Of a stretch of DNA of 11,359 nt, positions 7,102 through 11,359 are shown piece after piece. This stretch comes from Tatlockia sp. GTDB lineage: Bacteria > Cyanobacteriota > Cyanobacteriia > Cyanobacteriales > Chroococcidiopsidaceae. A program made the position numbers and the translations under genes. The first letter of the stretch is position 1. Each line of letters opens with the position of its first letter. The notes beneath the pieces were generated by a model. The model was not told the origin of the DNA, ran no database searches, and saw nothing but the letters and a program-made list of their open reading frames with translations. Location: contig JACCVJ010000034.1 of the NCBI GenBank assembly GCA_013698215.1, forward strand, positions 1-11,359. Reading direction: 5' to 3'.

Positions 7102-7338
7102 ATGCAAGTAATTCAAAAAATTCGCTGTTCAAACTGCGGTAGTGAAGGCGAACGCCACTATATCGCCGAAAGCAATATAATTCGGACGCAATGCCCAACT
7201 TGTGACTACTTATTGGTTACTTGTTCAGACACTAGCAAAGTCATAGAATCCTATGCGCCAGGAATTGATAGTTGCCGTTTAAACTTGCGTAGTAATACGA
7301 AGTTGTCCGCAAGCAGCGTTAGCCTCCAATCCGCGTGA
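7102..7338 (+). CDS. Small zinc-ribbon protein, 78 aa
   Basis: The protein has two CxxC knuckles, Cys9/Cys12 (RCSNCGSE) and Cys31/Cys34 (QCPTCDYL), as expected for a one-zinc ribbon, and a further Cys41. From memory, cyanobacteria carry many short proteins starting [14 protein letters not shown] and ending near SYAPGI, often labelled as PriA helicase fragments. They are far too short to be helicases, so I do not use that name. The conserved part ends near residue 55. The last 20 or so residues (from about DSCRL on) are Ser/Leu-rich and are encoded over the 3' end of rlmN, an antisense overlap of 60 bases. The ATG has AAAGG (7090-7094) seven bases upstream. The function is unknown; nucleic acid or protein binding is plausible. 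Confidence 0.75.
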   Translation: MQVIQKIRCSNCGSEGERHYIAESNIIRTQCPTCDYLLVTCSDTSKVIESYAPGIDSCRLNLRSNTKLSASSVSLQSA

Positions 7339-8352
7339 GTAACGCACGCTAACGGCGATTTGCTGCTGTTGTAGGGCAGTTACAAAAGCTTGAATGGCGC
7401 GAGGGGTTGGGCGTTCGTAGTCCGCCTCCGCAATGGGGTTGTAAGGAATCAAGTTGACATGGCACTGAAAGCCGCGCAGCAGTTGAGCAAGCTCTGTTGC
7501 TTGCCTTGGCGAATCGTTTACCCCCGCTAGCAAGACATACTCAAAACTAATTCGTCGCCCCGTAACTTGCACGTATTCCTTACATTCAGTAATTAAATCG
7601 GTCAGGGAATAAGTATTAGCACTGGGGATAAGTTCGGCGCGGAGGTTTTGGTTTGAGGCGTGAAGACTGACGGCTAAAGTTACTTGCAACTCGTGTCGGG
7701 CGAGTTTGCGAATGCGCGAACGAATGCCAACAGTTGAAAGAGTTATGCAGCGCTGTCCGATACCTACATCTCGATTGAGCAATTCAATAGCTTTTAAAAC
7801 GTTATCAGTATTTAACAACGGTTCGCCCATGCCCATAAATACTATATGGCTAACGCGGCGTTTAAAATCTTCTTGGACTGTCAAAACTTGGTCAACAATT
7901 TCCCCCGATGATAAATTGCGACTAAAACCGCCTTTACCTGTAGCACAAAAATCGCAAGCCATCGCACAGCCTACTTGACTAGAAACGCAGACAGTCAAGC
8001 GTTTTTCGGTAGGAATACCCACAGTTTCTACAACTTGATTATCGGCTAGTTGCAGCAAATATTTTACAGTTTTATCGGGGGCTTGAGAACGCAAATGTAC
8101 TTTCGAGCGTCCGATAGGGATATGAGAAACCGCAACGCGCCATTGTTTAGAAAAAACCGAGATATCGTCAAGACTATGCGCCCCTTTATGGTAAATCCAA
8201 TCGTGTAACTGTTTGCCACGATAGGCGGGTTGTCCTTGAAGGAGTACCCAGTCTGTTAGTTCTTGTAAATTTAAACCTAATAGCGTTGAATTAGGTTGAA
8301 CTAGAGTAGTAGTGTCAGTTTGTGAGAGTTGGGTTTGGCTTTTGCTGCCCAT
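7279..8352 (-). CDS. rlmN: 23S rRNA A2503 / tRNA A37 C2-methyltransferase (radical SAM)
   Basis: RlmN methylates C2 of adenosine 2503 in 23S rRNA and A37 of some tRNAs. The 357-residue protein carries the radical-SAM cluster motif Cys129-x3-Cys133-x2-Cys136 (CAMACDFC). Cys122 lies seven residues before it, as the methyl-relay cysteine pair requires, and Cys348 (NAACGQL) is the second catalytic cysteine. [10 protein letters not shown] (172-181) is the SAM-binding GEP motif; STVGI, SLHAS and LIPYNP complete the family blocks. The N-terminus ([23 protein letters not shown]) is the usual RlmN accessory domain, preceded by about 20 Ser/Thr/Gln-rich residues. The start is ATG 8350-8352. It diverges from lgt across 120 bases and converges on the zinc-ribbon gene. 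Confidence 0.96.
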   Translation of the reverse strand: MGSKSQTQLSQTDTTTLVQPNSTLLGLNLQELTDWVLLQGQPAYRGKQLHDWIYHKGAHSLDDISVFSKQWRVAVSHIPIGRSKVHLRSQAPDKTVKYLLQLADNQVVETVGIPTEKRLTVCVSSQVGCAMACDFCATGKGGFSRNLSSGEIVDQVLTVQEDFKRRVSHIVFMGMGEPLLNTDNVLKAIELLNRDVGIGQRCITLSTVGIRSRIRKLARHELQVTLAVSLHASNQNLRAELIPSANTYSLTDLITECKEYVQVTGRRISFEYVLLAGVNDSPRQATELAQLLRGFQCHVNLIPYNPIAEADYERPTPRAIQAFVTALQQQQIAVSVRYSRGLEANAACGQLRITTQV

Positions 8353-8422
8353 AAAAGTAATTTTGTATAGGTAAAAACAGATATATTACGACCTTAACTT
8401 ATTGCGGATGAGACAAACAATT

Positions 8423-8450
8423 TTGCCTGGGCGATCGCAAGGGATAATAA
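8423..8450 (+). promoter_or_regulatory. Candidate promoter for lgt
   Basis: TTGCCT (8423-8428) and TAATAA (8445-8450) are 16 bases apart in the divergent rlmN-lgt gap, with a HIP1 octamer (8431-8438) in the spacer. GAGGA (8459-8463) gives a ribosome site nine bases before the lgt ATG. The box matches are only moderate. Confidence 0.35.
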
Positions 8451-8472
8451 ATATTTCTGAGGAATTATTATA

Positions 8473-9345
8473 ATGTTGCCGGATATTAGTCAATTACCTT
8501 TAGCAATGCAGTTTACTTCCCCCGGCGCGGTGTTAGTGCAAATTGGGCCGATAACTATTCGCTGGTACGGTTTACTTATCGCCTCCGCCGTATTAATTGG
8601 GATAAATCTTTCTCAATATTTAGCCAAGCGCCGCCAGGTTGACCCCGATTTGCTGGGAGACTTGATTATATGGCTAATTATTGGGGCAATTCCCGCCGCA
8701 CGGGTTTATTACGTTATTTTTGAGTGGTCAAAATATTCCCAAAATCCAGAGACAATTATTAGAATTTGGGAAGGTGGGATTGCGATTCATGGGGCAATTA
8801 TTGGCGGTGCGATCGCGGCATTGATTTTTGCTAGAGTCAAAGATATTTCTTTTTGGCAATTAGCGGATTTAGTAGCACCTTCACTAATTTTAGGTCAAGC
8901 GATCGGGCGCTGGGGCAATTTTTTTAACTCTGAAGCCTTTGGAAGCCCGACTAATTTACCTTGGAAACTATATATACAGCCACAATATCGCCCCGCTCAA
9001 TTTGCCGATGTTGCTTATTTTCACCCGACATTTTTATACGAGTCGTTGTGGAATTTAATGGTATTTGGCTTGCTAATGACGCTATTTTTTCGGGGATGGA
9101 AAGGAAAGCAACTCAAAACAGGGACGTTATTTTTGGTTTATTTGGTTACTTATAGTTTGGGGCGGTTGTGGATTGAAGCTTTGCGTACCGATAGCCTGAT
9201 GCTGGGATGGTTGCGGATGGCTCAAGTTGTGAGTTTAGTCAGTATTAGTTTAGGATTAGCGGGATTAGCTTGGCTGTACATTTACAAGCGCTCTTTACCG
9301 GATGTTGCACCAGTAAGAAAAGAGCGATCGTTGTCCCAAAGATAA
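8473..9345 (+). CDS. lgt: Prolipoprotein diacylglyceryl transferase
   Basis: Lgt is an inner-membrane enzyme that moves diacylglycerol from phosphatidylglycerol to the lipobox cysteine of lipoproteins, the first step of lipoprotein maturation. The 290-residue protein is strongly hydrophobic with about seven membrane segments. Family blocks are visible: [13 protein letters not shown] (25-37), [13 protein letters not shown] (100-112) with His106, [17 protein letters not shown] (141-157) with Arg146, [11 protein letters not shown] (184-194) and [15 protein letters not shown] (230-244). His106 and Arg146 appear to correspond to the essential His103 and Arg143 of the E. coli enzyme. The C-terminus is a short basic cytoplasmic tail. 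The ATG at 8473 has GAGGA upstream. A perfect hairpin follows at 9359-9384. Confidence 0.96.
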   Translation: MLPDISQLPLAMQFTSPGAVLVQIGPITIRWYGLLIASAVLIGINLSQYLAKRRQVDPDLLGDLIIWLIIGAIPAARVYYVIFEWSKYSQNPETIIRIWEGGIAIHGAIIGGAIAALIFARVKDISFWQLADLVAPSLILGQAIGRWGNFFNSEAFGSPTNLPWKLYIQPQYRPAQFADVAYFHPTFLYESLWNLMVFGLLMTLFFRGWKGKQLKTGTLFLVYLVTYSLGRLWIEALRTDSLMLGWLRMAQVVSLVSISLGLAGLAWLYIYKRSLPDVAPVRKERSLSQR

Positions 9346-9358
9346 AATTTATAAAAAA

Positions 9359-9384
9359 AAGCTCTAGAGTCAAATCTAGAGCTT
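9359..9384 (-). terminator. Perfect hairpin with A/T tract after lgt
   Basis: AAGCTCTAGA (9359-9368) and TCTAGAGCTT (9375-9384) form a perfect 10-base stem with a 6-base loop. An uninterrupted A-run (9353-9360) lies on the lgt side, so the classic stem plus T-run of an intrinsic terminator is read on the minus strand. In lgt mRNA the stem is followed by only TT. It may act on both strands, but its best fit is a terminator facing antisense or read-through transcription from the right. Confidence 0.6.
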
Positions 9385-9467
9385 AACCAGGGTGCATCTA
9401 CCATTTATTACTTCATAGGTGGATAAGTCCGTTCCGCAAAAAAATAAATTATTAGTAAAAGTTTTTT

Positions 9468-10265
9468 ATGTCGCAGTCAGAGCTTCTACAATCAACCCCA
9501 ACTATTCCTTTAGCACCAGCAGTTTACCTCGTAGGCGCTGGCCCCGGCGACCCCGATTTACTTACCGTCAAGGCGCAAAAACTTTTAGCTCAAGCCGATG
9601 TAATTTTATTTGCGGATTCATTAGTACCCAAACAAGTATTGCAATGGTGTCGCCCCGATGCGGAGATTATTCGCACTGCTAATAAAACTTTAGAGGAAAT
9701 TTTGCCTTTAATGGTGGAATTGGTGCGATCGCATAAATCGGTAATTCGCCTCCAATCGGGAGATCCCAGCCTCTACAGCGCCATTCACGAACAAATGCAA
9801 GCCTTAGCCGCCGCCGATATTCCTTTTGAAGTTATCCCCGGAATTAGCGCCTTTCAAGCCGCCGCCGCCAAACTCAAAATAGAATTAACTGTTCCGGGAG
9901 TAGTACAGACAATTATTCTTAGTCGGATTAGCGGACGCACCCAAGTACCCGCCACCGAAGAATTAGCCTCTTTAGCCGCCCATAAAGCTAGTTTGTGTCT
10001 GTATTTGAGCGCTCGTCATATAGATAATGCCCAAGCTCAACTATTAGAACACTACACCCCCGAAACTCCGGTAGCTATTTGCTTTCGCTTGGGTTGGGTA
10101 GATGAAAAGATTTTAGTAGTACCCCTTGACAAAATGGCAGAAGTTACTCAAAAAGAGAACTTAATTCGCACAACATTGTATGTAATTAGTCCGGCGTTGC
10201 AAAATATGGGAGAAGTGCGAAGTCGTTTGTACCATCCCGAACACAACCATTTATTTCGCCCATAA
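9468..10265 (+). CDS. cobM: Precorrin-4 C11-methyltransferase
   Basis: CobM (CbiF in the anaerobic pathway) adds a SAM-derived methyl to C11 of the corrin precursor during cobalamin synthesis. The 265-residue protein shows the tetrapyrrole methylase fold: VYLVGAGPGDPDLLTVKA (19-36), ADVILFADSLV (43-53), RLQSGDPSLYSA (94-105), EVIPGISAF (121-129) and, specific to CobM/CbiF, TIILSRISGRTQVPATE (148-164) followed by LCLYLSA. The ADSLV and SGRTQVP blocks separate it from CobA, CobI, CobJ and CobL. The start is ATG 9468-9470, with a weak ribosome site. No cobalamin riboswitch is visible in the 120 bases upstream. No other corrin synthesis gene is adjacent, so this is an isolated pathway gene, as is common in cyanobacteria. 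Confidence 0.93.
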   Translation: MSQSELLQSTPTIPLAPAVYLVGAGPGDPDLLTVKAQKLLAQADVILFADSLVPKQVLQWCRPDAEIIRTANKTLEEILPLMVELVRSHKSVIRLQSGDPSLYSAIHEQMQALAAADIPFEVIPGISAFQAAAAKLKIELTVPGVVQTIILSRISGRTQVPATEELASLAAHKASLCLYLSARHIDNAQAQLLEHYTPETPVAICFRLGWVDEKILVVPLDKMAEVTQKENLIRTTLYVISPALQNMGEVRSRLYHPEHNHLFRP

Positions 10266-10308
10266 AAGACTACTAACAACATTTTTGTTCGGCAACTGTA
10301 AGCATATT

Positions 10309-10351
10309 GCAAAAATAAACTAAGAGCCTAGTAATCTCAGTTTATTTTTGC
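10309..10351 (-). terminator. Hairpin between convergent cobM and the XRE/Clp-N gene
   Basis: Arms 10309-10325 (GCAAAAATAAACTAAGA) and 10335-10351 (TCTCAGTTTATTTTTGC) are complementary over 17 bases except one position, with a 9-base loop. That position is a G-U wobble in minus-strand RNA and an A-C mismatch in plus-strand RNA, so the structure is better as RNA of the minus-strand gene. Because the arms end in A/T runs, it could stop transcription from both sides. Confidence 0.65.
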
Positions 10352-10357
10352 TCTAAA

Positions 10358-11023
10358 TCAAATCTTCTCTGCTAGTTGGTTGTTTAGGGCTTGGAGATCG
10401 ATTCCGTATCGTTGAAACAGATCGCTTATGGTAGTTTTGTCTGTTTCCGCCAGTCGAACCAAACCCCACAAAAGATGTTCGGTTCCAATCGACTTCTTAT
10501 CCTGAAGCCGAACGACTTGCAATGCAAGCTCCATAACAAACTTACTTTGCGGGCTAAGTCTTGGATTGTCGTGAGATTCAAAAGAATGTTCGTTGGTTTC
10601 GATGTTTAGGATCGCGCCATTGGCTCGAAGTAACTGTGCAGAGGTTGTGGTTGGATCGGCTAACAAGCCAGCAAGTAGATGTTCTGGTTCAACTTGGGAT
10701 TTGTGCGATCGCTCTGCCTCAGTATTAGCAAACTTGATTGCATTAATTGCCTTCGGAGTAAACCGCTCGAAACCAAACTCGAAACCAAGGAAGTTTGTGA
10801 ATCGCTTGACGAGTGTTTGCATAGCATTCTTTGCCTCATAAATAAAAACGTCTTCAAGTGCAACATTAAACAAGTTGGCAATTTTAAAAGCCATGTCTAA
10901 ACTAGGGTCAAACTTACCAGATTCAAACCCATTAGCTGCCTGACGACTGACTCCTAATTCCCTGGCGAGGTCAGATTGTGACCATTGGCGCAGTTGTCGA
11001 AGTTCTTTCAGTCGGTTTTTCAT
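10358..11023 (-). CDS. XRE-family helix-turn-helix regulator fused to a double Clp-N domain
   Basis: Residues 1-62 (MKNRLKELRQLRQWSQSDLA, ELGVSRQAANGFESGKFDPS, AFKIANLFNVALEDVF) are a clear Cro/C1-type helix-turn-helix of the YgzD-like short-regulator group. Residues about 86-140 and 156-215 are two Clp-N repeats like the N-terminal adaptor-binding domain of ClpC/ClpA: FERFTPKAINAIKFANTEAE, EPEHLLAGLL, then LSPQSKFVMELALQVV, SIGTEHLLWGLV and YGIDLQALN. There is no AAA+ ATPase or Walker motif. The protein therefore looks like a DNA-binding regulator with a Clp-type peptide or adaptor sensor. The target genes are unknown. Two palindromic elements directly upstream (11038-11058 and 11070-11096) suggest autoregulation, which is inference. 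The start ATG 11021-11023 has AGGT just before it. Confidence 0.85.
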   Translation of the reverse strand: MKNRLKELRQLRQWSQSDLARELGVSRQAANGFESGKFDPSLDMAFKIANLFNVALEDVFIYEAKNAMQTLVKRFTNFLGFEFGFERFTPKAINAIKFANTEAERSHKSQVEPEHLLAGLLADPTTTSAQLLRANGAILNIETNEHSFESHDNPRLSPQSKFVMELALQVVRLQDKKSIGTEHLLWGLVRLAETDKTTISDLFQRYGIDLQALNNQLAEKI

Positions 11024-11037
11024 GACCTGTTAATTCG

Positions 11038-11058
11038 TTGTCAAGTAATACTTTACAT
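11038..11058. promoter_or_regulatory. Imperfect operator-like palindrome, proximal copy
   Basis: TTGTCAAGT-AAT-ACTTTACAT repeats the core of the downstream perfect palindrome with two mismatches. It sits 15 bases upstream of the regulator's ATG and overlaps the likely -10 region for the minus-strand gene (TGTAAA at 16 bases, or TAAAGT at 18 bases, from a TTGACA in the other copy). Confidence 0.45.
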
Positions 11059-11069
11059 AGTTGCCAACG

Positions 11070-11096
11070 GGTTTGTCAAGTTGTACTTGACAAACC
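11070..11096. promoter_or_regulatory. Perfect operator-like palindrome, distal copy
   Basis: GGTTTGTCAAGT (11070-11081) and ACTTGACAAACC (11085-11096) are perfect 12-base inverted arms around TGT. The left arm holds, on the minus strand, a consensus TTGACA (-35) for the XRE/Clp-N gene. The centre is 35 bases from that of the proximal copy. A symmetric site of this size fits a dimeric Cro/C1-type protein. Confidence 0.6.
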
Positions 11097-11186
11097 AGAT
11101 CGTTTTTAGCTGAGGAAGCGATCGCCTTTATCGGCAAAATTCACCTAATCGCCATTCTAGAAAGGGGATAGAATTGCTAAATATGG

Positions 11187-11208
11187 ATGAAGTGCGATCG
11201 CACTTCAT
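11187..11208 (-). terminator. 22-base perfect palindrome centred on a HIP1 octamer, after the tatA-like gene
   Basis: ATGAAGTGCGA (11187-11197) and TCGCACTTCAT (11198-11208) are exact reverse complements, with the octamer GCGATCGC (11194-11201) at the centre. It lies eight bases beyond the tatA-like stop on the minus strand, so a transcript-end hairpin is likely. There is no strong T-run, so terminator activity is uncertain. Confidence 0.4.
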
Positions 11209-11215
11209 TCAACTT

Positions 11216-11359
11216 TTATTCTTTATCTTCCTCGTCTCTAGAATCATCGCCTTTAAGTTCTGCTTTAAAGCCACGTAAAGTTTTACCTAACGAACTACCT
11301 AGTTCGGGAATTTTCTTTGTTCCAAAAATAAAAACTCCGACTATGGCAATTACCCCTAC
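11216..11359 (-). CDS. tatA: TatA/E-family twin-arginine translocase subunit, C-terminal part (partial at right edge)
   Basis: The 47 residues seen start in the single membrane helix (VGVIAIVGVFIFG), pass the hinge into the amphipathic helix (KKIPELGSSLGKTLRGFKAEL) and end in an acidic tail (DDSRDEEDKE). This is the standard TatA/TatE plan, in which these proteins oligomerise to move folded twin-arginine substrates across the membrane; in cyanobacteria this can be the plasma or thylakoid membrane. The hinge usually reads FGPKKIPELG; here Pro is replaced by Thr (FGTKKIPELG). The N-terminus lies beyond the window edge. The TAA stop is at 11216-11218. Confidence 0.88.
   Translation of the reverse strand, partial: VGVIAIVGVFIFGTKKIPELGSSLGKTLRGFKAELKGDDSRDEEDKE

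Noticed and set aside
7102..7338. Replication restart helicase PriA
   Set aside because: Only a zinc-ribbon-like stretch is present; 78 residues cannot hold a helicase domain, and no Walker motif is seen.
9346..9467. Cobalamin riboswitch upstream of cobM
   Set aside because: The gap is 122 bases, partly used by a hairpin, and lacks the conserved B12-box; only a weak stem (ATCTACC with GGTGGAT) is visible.
11038..11096. CtsR-type operator controlling clp genes
   Set aside because: CtsR sites are direct heptamer repeats; these are inverted repeats, and CtsR is a Firmicutes regulator.
1..11359. HIP1 octamers as regulatory sites or a CRISPR-like array
   Set aside because: The 16 GCGATCGC copies are scattered within and between genes without regular spacing; this is the known genome-wide cyanobacterial signature.

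Overview
The window comes from a cyanobacterium. It carries chlB (light-independent chlorophyll synthesis), a cobalamin-pathway gene and cyanobacterial-type small genes. It also holds 16 copies of the octamer GCGATCGC (HIP1), about one per 710 bases, which is a well-known cyanobacterial genome signature. Gene content is housekeeping to mildly accessory. I see no insertion sequence, CRISPR array, tRNA or rRNA.

Layout. At 2-184 (+) is the tail of an unrecognised gene. From 234 to 3694 the genes run on the minus strand: a 65-residue small protein, a class I SAM-dependent methyltransferase, chlB (broken by a one-base frameshift near 1637-1641) and rph (RNase PH). A strong hairpin at 1243-1281 separates chlB from the methyltransferase. 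At 3912-5119 (+) come a CobO-like protein whose Walker A lysine is lost and a dCTP deaminase. The deaminase converges, with a 15-base 3' overlap, on a 511-residue minus-strand protein at 5105-6640. That protein joins an MtrA-like domain, a thymidylate-synthase (ThyA-like) domain with its catalytic residues in register, and a DUF4346-like tail. A 460-base gap (6641-7101) follows, holding hairpins and a possible 15-codon ORF. Then come a small zinc-ribbon protein (7102-7338, +) that overlaps the 3' end of rlmN (7279-8352, -), lgt (8473-9345, +), cobM (9468-10265, +), an XRE helix-turn-helix/Clp-N fusion regulator (10358-11023, -) with two palindromic operator candidates upstream, and the tail of a tatA-like gene running off the right end on the minus strand.

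How the genes relate. dcd and the thymidylate-synthase-like protein act at two steps of the same route (dCTP to dUTP, then dUMP to dTMP). cobM belongs to corrin synthesis. The CobO-like protein has the fold of the cobalamin adenosyltransferase but probably not its ATPase chemistry. lgt and tatA serve the cell envelope; rph and rlmN serve RNA maturation and modification. Most neighbours look like independent short transcription units rather than one operon.

Most worth a second look: the frameshifted chlB, the MtrA-like/ThyA/DUF4346 fusion, and the XRE/Clp-N regulator with its tandem palindromes.
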